40,353 nt of DNA from a virus: IMG/VR virus record IMGVR_UViG_3300032069_000023, positions 1 to 40,353 of that record; one strand, written 5' to 3'. Below, in pieces: positions 1 to 7,700 of the stretch. Under the pieces are notes generated by a model that was given only the letters and a program-made list of their open reading frames with translations, was not told where the DNA came from and made no database searches. How positions within the stretch are numbered: position 1 is the stretch's first letter; every line of letters starts with the position of its first letter. The position numbers were made by a program, and so were the translations under genes.

Positions 1-127
1 CCTCATAGAGATGGACTCTGGTTATAGTTATCGAAGTATAAGTCCCGTCAAGGTTGTCGTCTATCGATACTGCCGTGACCGACTGCAAATCAATATTATT
101 GAGCCAGAGCAGGTCCGTATCATCCCC
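1..127. repeat. Left copy of 127-bp terminal direct repeat
   Basis: Bases 1-127 are identical to 40227-40353. A coding frame continues in phase through the joint, so the repeat is best read as the overlap of a circular or terminally redundant assembly. The length 127 is a common assembler k-mer, so it is probably not a biological repeat. Confidence 0.97.
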
Positions 128-592
128 ATCATAATATTCGTCTGTGACTGTCTGGACTCCCTTCCAAGTCCTGCCTGTCAGTTCGTCTATCCTCGATGTG
201 ACCCTCTTGATCATGTCATAAACAGCATTGTCGGAGAATTCCGCAGCATCAACTCCAGAATATCTTCTAATTTCTGTGATTGAACAGTAGACTGCCGCGC
301 TTGTTATCTCGGTATCAAGAGTCAAATCCTGATCCTTTGAGCTTCCAGAGACGGTAAAGATTGCTTCCTTGTAATAATTGCCATAGGAGACAAAAAGGCT
401 TATCTCATCGCCGACAGAATAGCCAGAAGTGAAATTTGCCAAGTCGAAAAGATACTGCCCTGAAGAATTTGTGTCCTGCGTCTGCTTCTCGTTTGTGCTG
501 ACATTGCGGCAGATTACTCTTGTGCTGGCCAGAGGAGTCGTAGTTCCGTAATCATAAACAGTTCCGCTTACTGGGAATGGTGTGGAAACCAT
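1..592 (-). CDS. Head-tail adaptor with N-terminal Ig-like domain (5' part; continues at 40226-40000)
   Basis: The frame starts at ATG 592, stays open to base 1 and continues in phase from 40226 to the TGA at 40000-40002, giving about 272 residues. Residues 1 to about 90 form a carboxypeptidase-regulatory (prealbumin/Ig-like) domain beginning MVSTPFPVSGTVYDYG, with a NSSGQYLFDLANFTSGYSVGD core. From about residue 110 the sequence (ITEIRRYSGVDAAEFSD, RIDELTGRTW, EYYDGDDTDLLWLNN) is typical of phage head-tail connector (gp6-like) adaptors that sit under the portal. The position after capsid genes and before tail-terminator genes fits this. The fused N-terminal domain is unusual for adaptors and would point outward at the neck. 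The adaptor call rests on pattern recognition; the reading frame across the joint was checked codon by codon. Confidence 0.75.
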   Translation of the reverse strand, partial: MVSTPFPVSGTVYDYGTTTPLASTRVICRNVSTNEKQTQDTNSSGQYLFDLANFTSGYSVGDEISLFVSYGNYYKEAIFTVSGSSKDQDLTLDTEITSAAVYCSITEIRRYSGVDAAEFSDNAVYDMIKRVTSRIDELTGRTWKGVQTVTDEYYDGDDTDLLWLNNIDLQSVTAVSIDDNLDGTYTSITITRVHLYE

Positions 593-601
593 CTATCCAC
601 C

Positions 602-1165
602 TCATTTGAATACTGTCAGAACTTCGCTTCGTCCAGCAGTTTCGGATTCAAAGACTCGGATGAACCCGCCGTCCATCTTCACTCCAAGATAGCCTATTGG
701 CAATATTGCCGTGTCCCCTGTCGTGGCGCTGGCTGCGGTGCTTTCTACCCTGAAGACAAAAGCATCATTCTTTCTGTCATAGAAATCAACATAAAGTCCA
801 GCTGAATGTGAATTTGAATGCGAAACAAATGTGATAAAGGAATCCGCAAATGGTTCTGAACCTGCATGCAATACCATATCTCCAGCAGAATAATAACCCG
901 TGGCTGTCACGACAGTGTGCCTCTTGCTCAGGCTTCTCTGCGCGCTGCCAAGTCCATAAACTGCTGTGACTTGAATTTTATCTCCATTAGAATAATCCGA
1001 TGTCAGGTTCGCCAAGTCAAGAAGAAATTCTCCTGATGCATTGGTTTTCGCTGAAATCTTCTCATTTAAATTAACATCTAAAATAATAACAGTCGCACCA
1101 GAAACAAGGGTTGTTCCGTCCCTGTCATAGACGACCCCATCGATAGGATATGGAGTTCTGGGCAT
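602..1165 (-). CDS. Virion-associated protein with carboxypeptidase-regulatory/Ig-like domain
   Basis: This 187-residue protein starts in an ATGA overlap with the preceding gene. Residues 1 to about 90 (PYPIDGVVYDRDGTT, NASGEFLLDLANLTSDY) match the N-terminal domain of the adaptor encoded just downstream, so the two are paralogous modules. The C-terminal half is a distinct beta-rich region (FADSFITFVSHSNSHSAGLY, ending SEVLTVFK) that I do not recognise. No signal peptide or membrane segment is seen. Its place between surface proteins and the adaptor suggests a neck or decoration component, which is inference. Confidence 0.7.
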   Translation of the reverse strand: MPRTPYPIDGVVYDRDGTTLVSGATVIILDVNLNEKISAKTNASGEFLLDLANLTSDYSNGDKIQVTAVYGLGSAQRSLSKRHTVVTATGYYSAGDMVLHAGSEPFADSFITFVSHSNSHSAGLYVDFYDRKNDAFVFRVESTAASATTGDTAILPIGYLGVKMDGGFIRVFESETAGRSEVLTVFK

Positions 1166-1821
1166 CAGAACACCTTTCCTTTAGGATGTCTTATATTGAC
1201 ATCTTTGTGAACTGTATCTGGATCGTGATATGAAGTAATTCCTGGGTGTTTGTGATAGACAATTACGCTTTTCCCATCCAAACTCTTATATATTCTTACT
1301 CCCCATCCGTTCTTTACGAACGCCAAAAAATACTTTTTTATGAGAGCAACTCCTCCAGCAGTTGCGAATATTAAAACCAAGACACCCACGATTATTTCTT
1401 CTGTGTAATCTTTAACACATTCTGGGCATTCTGGGATTGTTGTGGTAGTTGTCTCTGGGACTGTTGTGGTGGTAGTTGTAGATGGAAATATGCTAATCAA
1501 ATCAAATTCGACGAATATTCCTAAACTGCCTGCTGTGTATTGGGTTGTCTGTATGCAAAAACTACATATTGGAATTTCTATCCTGAATGAATCCCCGTCT
1601 TGATATTTTTGGACTGAATTCGCCCAGTCTATCAACCATTCTCCACCAGAATTCACAGCAGTCTGAAGATATTCTCCTGTCCTAAGATTTGTCACTCTGA
1701 CACCTATTCCCGCAGGCGAATTAGCTACTTTACCACCGATTGGTAAAGGTGAAGTTGTTGCTTGAACTAAAGAAAAAACTAACAAAGTCATCAAAACTGT
1801 AGAGATGATTATTTTTTTCAT
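1165..1821 (-). CDS. Membrane-anchored Ig-like domain protein with Thr-rich stalk
   Basis: The ATG at 1821 overlaps the previous stop as TGATG; a TTG one codon upstream (1824) is also possible. The product of about 218 residues begins with a signal-type hydrophobic segment (MKKIIISTVLMTLLVFSLVQ). It continues with an Ig-like domain (SPLPIGGKVANS, NSGGEWLIDWANSVQKYQDGD) resembling the N-termini of the next two proteins. A Thr-rich linker (STTTTTTVPETTTTTIPE), a CPEC pair, a transmembrane helix (about residues 144-170, IIVGVLVLIFATAGGVALI) and a basic tail follow. The Thr/IPE linker is a familiar feature of archaeal surface proteins. Whether it sits in the virion or in the host membrane cannot be told. 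Confidence 0.7.
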   Translation of the reverse strand: MKKIIISTVLMTLLVFSLVQATTSPLPIGGKVANSPAGIGVRVTNLRTGEYLQTAVNSGGEWLIDWANSVQKYQDGDSFRIEIPICSFCIQTTQYTAGSLGIFVEFDLISIFPSTTTTTTVPETTTTTIPECPECVKDYTEEIIVGVLVLIFATAGGVALIKKYFLAFVKNGWGVRIYKSLDGKSVIVYHKHPGITSYHDPDTVHKDVNIRHPKGKVF

Positions 1822-3854
1822 CAATAGATCGCCGTCCTGTTTAATATTGTCTGATTCACATTAGGCAGTATCCATACTGCTGTCCCTTCTGGCAATATAA
1901 TCTGTGTTGGAGTCAGCGTTGTTCCAGAGCATATTGACAATCCCTGTTTGCAGGTTATGTAATATCCGCTTGATGCGTTATACCAACTAGCATAGCTTAT
2001 ATTTACTGCCGCTAATGGACAGGTCCCTGCCCTTGCTGATTCGTTGTTTGCCATGTTTGCGCTACAGGCATAGAGAGTCCTGTTCATTGTCACATTGTTC
2101 AACAGACCAATCTGATTCCAAGAAGTGCTGTTTTTATCTGTGTAATTCAAATATAGGGTCACATTCTCTGTTGCATTTCCCGGTAAAATCCATCCCCCAG
2201 TGGATACAGTCCAATCTGGGTTGATAAGCCAAGTATTGCTGGTGACATAGACATAGACTGCCAGACCCGGATACAATTTAGTGTCATTGTTTATGCTTGA
2301 TAGTGAAGTTATGTAGGTTGTGTAATTGCCATAAGTATTGCTAAAGACTGATACAGATGTGGCATTTTTCACATTGTTTCTGACAAATTCATAGACTGTC
2401 ATGTTATGGGTTGTGAAATTTGCCCCAACAAAAGTTATCAGATTCCATCCTGCACTCAATAATGTTGATACTCCAGTCACATTCGCGCTGAGTCCGACAT
2501 TTCCTGCCGTATCGTTCGCCCATCCTTCTATCCTGAATCTTCCATTGACTAATGAAAAGACAGATGACATGGCTGTGTTATTGAACAGCACAGTGCAATT
2601 TGTATTCGCATCATCTACAACTGCCACAGGCGTTGGATATGTCCCATAGAAGTATTGCGGTGTGTCTGAATATCCTGAATTGTTGTAATATCTGATTCCG
2701 CATCTATCGAAATTCCTGTCTGTAAAATTGAAAGTAAAGTTCCAGATTGAATTGTTGTTATAGAGCGATCCATTGTATTTCGTGAATGGGATTGCTGGAT
2801 TTGTCTCGTCTAGCTTGAACTGGATATTGACCATTGCCGCAGTTGAATTTTTCCATGAAGTGTTCCCATAAGCATCTGTGCAGTAATAGGTCAGATTATG
2901 ATAGCCATTATAAGTGCTTTCTATCCAAGTCAGCGCAGAACTGTTTATATAGGATGTTCTTACTCCTGATGCATTACTCATAGCTACTCCAGCTGTCTTG
3001 TTAAGCGAATAATAGCAATAGCTTACGGTATTGTTGATTGTTAAATTGAGCTTTGGCTCTCCAGCATATACTGTCAGATTTGACAGAGAATTGTCTGTGA
3101 TTGTCAGAGTATTCGGAGCAAATTCATTGATCGAATAAACGAAAAAACTTCCCATTGAAGCGCTGTTGTTTATCCAGCTTCTATTCCCATAGGCATCATC
3201 ACAATATCCTGTCATGTTTCTGGTTACATTGTTGTTTGATACCCAAACTACAGCAGAACTATTGGTGTATTGGGTATAATTGGCCGCTGCCGTGAGTGAT
3301 GTCGCCGATCCGTCTAAAAATATGTTGCAAGAAGATACAGTCTCATTAGCATTAAGATTGATTTTCCAAGGGGCGCTCGTGTAAAATTCCGATTTGTTCG
3401 CTGTATACCAGTTTGGCCCATAGGCAGGATTGAACGATACATTGACAGTATTCGGACTTTTTTCATTTATCTTGAAAACTGTCCAATTGGCCCACATTAT
3501 CCCATCAGTATCATTGACAGCAACCTGAGGCCATCTAACAGAATTCGCTCCTGACGAATTCCATACTAAAGCAGTAGCATTGGTTGTATTTCCTAAAGTA
3601 TCATTTCGTAACCATGCGATTCGCGTCCCATTCACAAAAAGACTAACATTATATGAATCTGTCAAAGCGCCTGCCGTATAATTTGTGATGACTTTCACTC
3701 TGAATGCATTGGAATAAAATTCGGAACTATTAGCAAAAGTAGCATTATTGAATTCTATGCTTGTTGCATTTGTCCAGGCATGAGCAGAAATAGACGATAA
3801 AAATAGGAAAAATGCCAGTGCCATTAAAGCCGCTTTTAACCTGAAGTTAAGCAT
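1821..3854 (-). CDS. Large secreted, sequon-rich Ig-repeat surface glycoprotein
   Basis: This 677-residue protein begins with a signal peptide or anchor (about residues 5-26, LKAALMALAFFLFLSS) ending near AHA-W. The rest is Asn/Thr/Ser rich with several dozen N-X-S/T sequons, so heavy N-glycosylation is expected in archaea. Repeated Ig-like units each carry a cysteine pair and a GYCDDAYGNRSW or YYCTDAYGNTSW signature near residues 215 and 325. The C-terminal third (SAGWNLITFVGANFTTHN) resembles host surface proteins. The start has a TATA box at 3890-3897 and an AGGAGA ribosome site 8 nt upstream. Encoded in the head module, it is a candidate capsid spike or decoration, or a host-surface-modifying protein. 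Confidence 0.7.
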   Translation of the reverse strand: MLNFRLKAALMALAFFLFLSSISAHAWTNATSIEFNNATFANSSEFYSNAFRVKVITNYTAGALTDSYNVSLFVNGTRIAWLRNDTLGNTTNATALVWNSSGANSVRWPQVAVNDTDGIMWANWTVFKINEKSPNTVNVSFNPAYGPNWYTANKSEFYTSAPWKINLNANETVSSCNIFLDGSATSLTAAANYTQYTNSSAVVWVSNNNVTRNMTGYCDDAYGNRSWINNSASMGSFFVYSINEFAPNTLTITDNSLSNLTVYAGEPKLNLTINNTVSYCYYSLNKTAGVAMSNASGVRTSYINSSALTWIESTYNGYHNLTYYCTDAYGNTSWKNSTAAMVNIQFKLDETNPAIPFTKYNGSLYNNNSIWNFTFNFTDRNFDRCGIRYYNNSGYSDTPQYFYGTYPTPVAVVDDANTNCTVLFNNTAMSSVFSLVNGRFRIEGWANDTAGNVGLSANVTGVSTLLSAGWNLITFVGANFTTHNMTVYEFVRNNVKNATSVSVFSNTYGNYTTYITSLSSINNDTKLYPGLAVYVYVTSNTWLINPDWTVSTGGWILPGNATENVTLYLNYTDKNSTSWNQIGLLNNVTMNRTLYACSANMANNESARAGTCPLAAVNISYASWYNASSGYYITCKQGLSICSGTTLTPTQIILPEGTAVWILPNVNQTILNRTAIY

Positions 3855-3859
3855 AATAA
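3847..3859 (-). repeat. 13-bp dispersed motif TTATTATGCTTAA, copy 1
   Basis: Minus-strand TTATTATGCTTAA includes the ATG of the 677-residue protein gene. The same 13-mer occurs at 12681, 13209, 23344 and 24988. Confidence 0.8.
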
Positions 3860-3882
3860 ATTCTCCTATACTCTTTTGTCTG

Positions 3883-3897
3883 TTGTTAATATTTATA
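3883..3897 (-). promoter_or_regulatory. TATA-type promoter of the surface glycoprotein gene
   Basis: The minus strand reads TATAAATATTAACAA. The TATA centre lies about 40 nt upstream of ATG 3854, leaving a leader of roughly 14 nt that holds the AGGAGA ribosome site. The motif matches those at 7659 and 39729. Confidence 0.6.
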
Positions 3898-3899
3898 GT

Positions 3900-4271
3900 T
3901 TATTTGAAGTATTTTGCTATCAAATCCAGCTTGATCTTGTCTACTCCGCCAACCCTGAATTTCTTCTTTTTTATGTCAGATAGCATTTCATCTACGGAAT
4001 CGTATTCCTCGGCTATCTCCTCGGCCATTTTAGGGCCTATTCCCTTGATTTTTACAAGTTCATCTTCTATTTTTTTTTTAACTGGTTTTACAGGTTCCTT
4101 TGGTTTTTCTTCCTTCTCCACCTTGATCAGACCCTTTAATACTGCTCTCCAAGCCTCATTATCTGGAACATCCACTACCTCGTTTGGAGACGCAGAAACC
4201 CATCTTACGCTCCCATCCTGTAGTGGGATAGCAAAGGATTTAAATGAACCTGTCAAATTCTTGAATTTCAT
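3900..4271 (-). CDS. Helix-hairpin-helix protein of the head module
   Basis: The protein has 123 residues. Residues 1-50 form a small beta domain (KNLTGSFKSFAIPLQDGSVRW, SPNEVVDVPDNEAWRAVL). A Lys/Glu/Pro linker (51-70) follows, then tandem helix-hairpin-helix motifs: VKIKGIGPKMAEEI (73-86) and a second hairpin RVGGVDKIKLDLI (106-118). Such (HhH)2 modules bind DNA without sequence specificity. The start follows a GAGGAGATAAC ribosome site. It sits just after the capsid and two small beta proteins. A DNA- or capsid-contacting role, for instance at the packaged genome or head completion, is inferred. Confidence 0.7.
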   Translation of the reverse strand: MKFKNLTGSFKSFAIPLQDGSVRWVSASPNEVVDVPDNEAWRAVLKGLIKVEKEEKPKEPVKPVKKKIEDELVKIKGIGPKMAEEIAEEYDSVDEMLSDIKKKKFRVGGVDKIKLDLIAKYFK

Positions 4272-4280
4272 GTTATCTCC

Positions 4281-4514
4281 TCAATATCCTACTATCAACA
4301 CGCCTACATAGTCGTTTTGCGTAGCAGTTACAGTTACAGTGCTCCCTGACCAACTTGCCTTAACTACTCCAGCGCTTGTCTCGTCTGAAGCTAAAACAGC
4401 CACTATTGTTCCAAATCTGGAAACATAAGTCGCTGTAGTCCCGCCTGTAACCTGTCCCCTGACTATTTCTACGGCTAATAGACCTGTTAACTCTTTCACT
4501 TTTGAAAGTGCCAT
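4281..4514 (-). CDS. Small beta protein, possible capsid decoration protein
   Basis: The protein has 77 residues, predicted all-beta (GTIVAVLASDETSAGVVKAS, TVTVTATQNDYVGVLIVGY), with no signal peptide or membrane segment. The ATG follows a clear GGAGG site (ATGGAGGAATAAACC). It lies in the head operon two genes after the major capsid protein. It shares with the upstream 88-residue protein the pattern of a Thr-rich strand, a Val/Ala strand and a Gly-rich C-terminus, so the two may be paralogues. Capsid cement or head fibre is the likely role, inferred from position and size. Confidence 0.55.
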   Translation of the reverse strand: MALSKVKELTGLLAVEIVRGQVTGGTTATYVSRFGTIVAVLASDETSAGVVKASWSGSTVTVTATQNDYVGVLIVGY

Positions 4515-4536
4515 GGTTTATTCCTCCATTTAACCA

Positions 4537-4568
4537 AATTTAAAAAGGGGTAAAAAAGACCCCCTTTA
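4537..4568 (-). terminator. Hairpin with T-tract between two head genes
   Basis: Read on the minus strand, AAAGGGG pairs with CCCCTTT across a loop of about 10 nt and runs into TTTTT. It lies between the 88- and 77-residue protein genes. It could reduce read-through downstream of the capsid genes. Confidence 0.45.
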
Positions 4569-4580
4569 CTTTTTAAAGTT

Positions 4581-4847
4581 TTACACTACCAATGCAATTC
4601 CTTTGATTGCCCCAGTTGTTGCGCCTGTCAAATTAATCAGATTCGCTGTCGTGTAGTCTACTGTCACTGTGTCTGCTACGGCATCGCTCGATCCGTTTTG
4701 GACATGAGCCGCTGCCCATAGAACTTTTCTGTAACTTCCGAATGTTATTGTGTCATTCTGTGCTGTCTTTGTCGCTGAGAAGTAAATCAAGCTTACTCCC
4801 ATGTGCGGAACGCATTCAATTACTGATTCAGTTAGATCGCTTGCCAT
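4581..4847 (-). CDS. Small beta protein next to the capsid gene
   Basis: This 88-residue protein starts MASDLTESVIECVPHMGVSL and continues with beta-rich sequence (NDTITFGSYRKVLWAAAHVQ, ending TTGAIKGIALVV). It follows the major capsid protein gene by 11 nt with a GAGG-type site (TTAGGAGGCTAAAAC) before the ATG. Size, composition and position suit a capsid-stabilising or decoration protein. No enzymatic motif is seen. I do not recognise a named family. Confidence 0.55.
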   Translation of the reverse strand: MASDLTESVIECVPHMGVSLIYFSATKTAQNDTITFGSYRKVLWAAAHVQNGSSDAVADTVTVDYTTANLINLTGATTGAIKGIALVV

Positions 4848-4858
4848 GTTTTAGCCTC

Positions 4859-5953
4859 CTAAGCCAACGCGTATATCCTATAGCACCAAGCCTCTTGGAC
4901 CATGATCATGGTAAAGTATTCCTTTATCATGAACTTGTATGTATCCGCAGTCTTGGCGAGTTCTTCGAAGGTTGCATCCTGTAGAACTCTAAGCTGTATG
5001 TTTCCCTGTTTTCTTACTGTCAATACTAGCAATTCTCTCTCTGTCGCTGTTGTTGGCATGAACAAATCTGGAACTATCGGGACACCCTCAAAGACGACAC
5101 TTTCGATTCCGAATGCTATATTTCCTGTTGGTGCAGGATATCTTAGCAAGTCCTGAATCAAACCTTTCACGTCATCTAAGGTCTTGTAGTCTGTCACTAT
5201 CAAGTCTGGTTCTCCCTTAGCCTCCCTGATTACTCTGATGGCATCACGAAGCAACGCCAATGTTATCTTTCCTGTTCCCGACTGGTTGGAATAGTTTGTT
5301 GTTATCAAGTCTATCAGACCTTGGAATGCGTTTGCATCCGTCACTCCACCGTCTGTGTCTCCTGATGTCGGATTTCCGTTGATTATTGTGTTTTCCTCAA
5401 GTTCTTTGAGGCTTCTGTATTGTCCTTCAGTCTCTATTTTAAGGGCATCCTGCCATATCTTGCTCGCTACCATCAATGGTCCTGAAAGCTCCCCAACCGC
5501 ATAGGCAAACTTTATTGCGCTTGCCACACGTGCATAGGTCGATTCAGCAGATGCTAGTGCCTGAGTCTCAGCCTTCCATTTTGCCGATGATAGGGCTGTC
5601 CTCTTCACATAATCTGCAAACAAACCACTGTTGGTTACTCTTGGAAGGAGTCCGCTCGCAAGAGGTGTTGCTCGGAATGTCAAATCGTAGAGGCTGGAAT
5701 CAACTACTGTTGGGACTAATACTGGAATACTACCAGATGTTCCTGAGTAAGATGTTCCTACCGCAAACAATGGGGAAGTTGTTGTCAAAGCTTTTATTTC
5801 TGCCTTAATTTCTTCTCTCTTGTCAATCGTTTTTGTCTGGTCCCAAAAACCAGCAAGTCTGTCGAAATAGACAGTTTTGTTCGGTAAATTTCCGAAACTA
5901 GCTTGATAGACTAATTGCTCGTTTATATTTTCAGGCATTTCTCCAAAAGCCAT
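4859..5953 (-). CDS. Major capsid protein, HK97 fold
   Basis: The protein has 364 residues. The N-terminal ~55 residues are charged and helical, a short delta-like scaffold region. The shared segment KALTTTS...PTVVD (54-85) follows, then an HK97-type body: SGLLPRVTNSGLFADYVKRT, YARVASAIKFAYAVGELSG, LEENTIINGNPTSGD (P-domain spine helix and loop), LIVTDYKTLDDVKGL and GVPIVPDLFMP. The C-terminus (KTADTYKFMIKEYFTMIMVQ, then EAWCYRIYALA) is the usual A-domain strand and helix. Length and gene order after the protease are as expected. It assembles the icosahedral shell. The start lies 3 nt beyond the protease stop, so translation is probably coupled. Confidence 0.9.
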   Translation of the reverse strand: MAFGEMPENINEQLVYQASFGNLPNKTVYFDRLAGFWDQTKTIDKREEIKAEIKALTTTSPLFAVGTSYSGTSGSIPVLVPTVVDSSLYDLTFRATPLASGLLPRVTNSGLFADYVKRTALSSAKWKAETQALASAESTYARVASAIKFAYAVGELSGPLMVASKIWQDALKIETEGQYRSLKELEENTIINGNPTSGDTDGGVTDANAFQGLIDLITTNYSNQSGTGKITLALLRDAIRVIREAKGEPDLIVTDYKTLDDVKGLIQDLLRYPAPTGNIAFGIESVVFEGVPIVPDLFMPTTATERELLVLTVRKQGNIQLRVLQDATFEELAKTADTYKFMIKEYFTMIMVQEAWCYRIYALA

Positions 5954-5956
5954 GTT

Positions 5957-7600
5957 TTAACCCCCAAGTCTTTTAACAATGTATGAAACCAAATCCTTTG
6001 GTTCGGATTTAGCTTCTTCAAATTTGTCTGTTGTATCAGACAAATTTTTCTTCTCGGGTATTAAATTCTTCAACTCTTCTTTAACAATCGCCTTGATTTG
6101 ATCTTCAAGGGATGGTTCTGTTTTAGTCTCAGCTTTCGCCTCTGCCTTAGGTTCTTCTTTAACTTCTGGCATAGGTTCCGCTTTGACTGTTTCTTTAACT
6201 TCTTCTGTCAAAATTTCATCCTCCTTTACTTCAGGACCGACTTTGGCAAAATCGCCTATTTCAATCCCGAATTTTTTTGCAGCCCTGATAATTTTTCTTT
6301 TAGCAGTCGCCTTTTCTTCTGCCGACATTCCCTGTGTCTGGTTGAACCTTGCCATTGCATTCCTGACATGGGCTGCATCAAATATCGGCAACTTTTTCAT
6401 TTTCGGAAAAGCATAATATTCTTCTTCTGACATTTTTTTCTTCTCTCGCTCCCCTTCTTGCGCTGTGATTCTTGCCTTCACTGCTTCTTGGTCTTCATCC
6501 TCTTCAGATTCTTTTTCCTTCCCGTATCCTTTCTCCATATCTTTCGCCTCCAATTCTTCCTCATCTGATTTAAGTGATTTCTTCCAATATTCATAATGTC
6601 TTCTCTCATCACTCGCTAATTGTGACTGTCCATAACTCTCATATTCTTCAAAAGCATGTAATTCATCTTTCATAAAGAATTCTTTCTTATCCTTGTCCAA
6701 TTTTTTTGGAGGACCCCTGTCAACAACTGTTGGGATTAAGACAGGTATGCTTCCTTCGATTGGGCTGTATGATGTTCCCACATTTGAAGTCGCAGAAGTT
6801 GTTGTCATTGCTTTCATTGCTTCTTCTGCATCCGCGAGTTCGATGCTTTTTGTAAAACAGTCCACGAGCGTGGAATAAGGATTTGCTGGTCTTGGTGTAT
6901 GTCCGTATCCTTTCAGAAGAACTTTGTTCAAGACTCTTACTTTCTTCCCATCTATGTCTTTAAAACTGAAATCAATCGGCCTGTATTCGATACTCAGACC
7001 ATCATAAAATCCATTCTGGACCTGATTCCAAACTGTTGGAAATTGTGGATGGTCTGGATTGAACATTCCTTCAACCAAAAGTCCTTTGGTATCAACAATA
7101 GCAGAAGTTATCTTGGAAATCGGAGGAAGCATTGGATCATTCTGATGGTAAACATCATGGTCTAGACTTCCTTTCACTCCCCTTACAAATCCCCCCAATC
7201 CGGCATTGACTTGCATGAGCATGTCTTTCATGCATTCCTGCGTCACCAAATCATTCACAAGATCGACATCAAAAGTGCTTAAATATCCCTTGAAATAATA
7301 TTTTCCATCAGCTGCTTTGTATTCAAGTAAATCGGAATAGAAAGGTTCGAAATCAACTTCTTCTTCGTTCTTAGCTTCCCAGCTTTCCCCTACTTTCTTA
7401 TATTTCCTTTTTACAGCATTCCAAGCTATTTTAGCCCTTTCCTCGTCAGTATAAGCCTTGCTTGTCCTAGGATTAGTTTTTCCTTTGAGCGATTCCATTA
7501 TTCTCTCAAAAATTTCCTTTGCATGCTCAGGCATGTTTTCTGGTATTGGCATAAATGCGCCAGCTGGATACATATTTTGTGGAAAGGATTCCTGTAACAC
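5957..7600 (-). CDS. Prohead protease fused to ChaB domain and scaffold
   Basis: This 547-residue protein begins with a ChaB-like domain (about 20-72: ENMPEHAKEIFERIMESLKG, IAWNAVKRKYKKV). An HK97/S78-type maturation protease follows (about 85-250), with a candidate catalytic His in GSLDHDVYH (near 148) and Ser in GLSIEYRP (S203). Residues 263-294 copy residues 54-85 of the capsid protein (23 of 32 identical, no gaps). A highly charged scaffold-like region (295-395), a DUF6582-like segment (AHVRNAMARFNQTQGMSAEE, 410-447) and a Lys/Glu/Pro tail complete it. The protease would trim scaffold and capsid during head maturation. The start is GTG 7600; ATG 7573 is an alternative. Confidence 0.85.
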   Translation of the reverse strand: MLQESFPQNMYPAGAFMPIPENMPEHAKEIFERIMESLKGKTNPRTSKAYTDEERAKIAWNAVKRKYKKVGESWEAKNEEEVDFEPFYSDLLEYKAADGKYYFKGYLSTFDVDLVNDLVTQECMKDMLMQVNAGLGGFVRGVKGSLDHDVYHQNDPMLPPISKITSAIVDTKGLLVEGMFNPDHPQFPTVWNQVQNGFYDGLSIEYRPIDFSFKDIDGKKVRVLNKVLLKGYGHTPRPANPYSTLVDCFTKSIELADAEEAMKAMTTTSATSNVGTSYSPIEGSIPVLIPTVVDRGPPKKLDKDKKEFFMKDELHAFEEYESYGQSQLASDERRHYEYWKKSLKSDEEELEAKDMEKGYGKEKESEEDEDQEAVKARITAQEGEREKKKMSEEEYYAFPKMKKLPIFDAAHVRNAMARFNQTQGMSAEEKATAKRKIIRAAKKFGIEIGDFAKVGPEVKEDEILTEEVKETVKAEPMPEVKEEPKAEAKAETKTEPSLEDQIKAIVKEELKNLIPEKKNLSDTTDKFEEAKSEPKDLVSYIVKRLGG

Positions 7601-7611
7601 TTTTTAAGTGT
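7597..7611. repeat. Palindrome over the protease start codon
   Basis: ACACTT-TTT-AAGTGT is a perfect 6-bp inverted repeat covering the GTG start at 7600. It could fold in the mRNA and limit initiation, or serve as an operator. Confidence 0.4.
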
Positions 7612-7658
7612 CCTTGGGAACCCGGATTGGAGTCTCAACTCTATTATTTAATTAGAAG

Positions 7659-7673
7659 TTGTTAATATTTAAA
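7659..7673 (-). promoter_or_regulatory. TATA-type promoter of the protease-capsid operon
   Basis: The minus strand reads TTTAAATATTAACAA, identical over 15 bases to the element at 39729-39743. With transcription starting about 26 nt downstream, the leader to GTG 7600 is about 44 nt. Confidence 0.6.
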
Positions 7674-7700
7674 GTTATTACACAACAACAACATAATACT

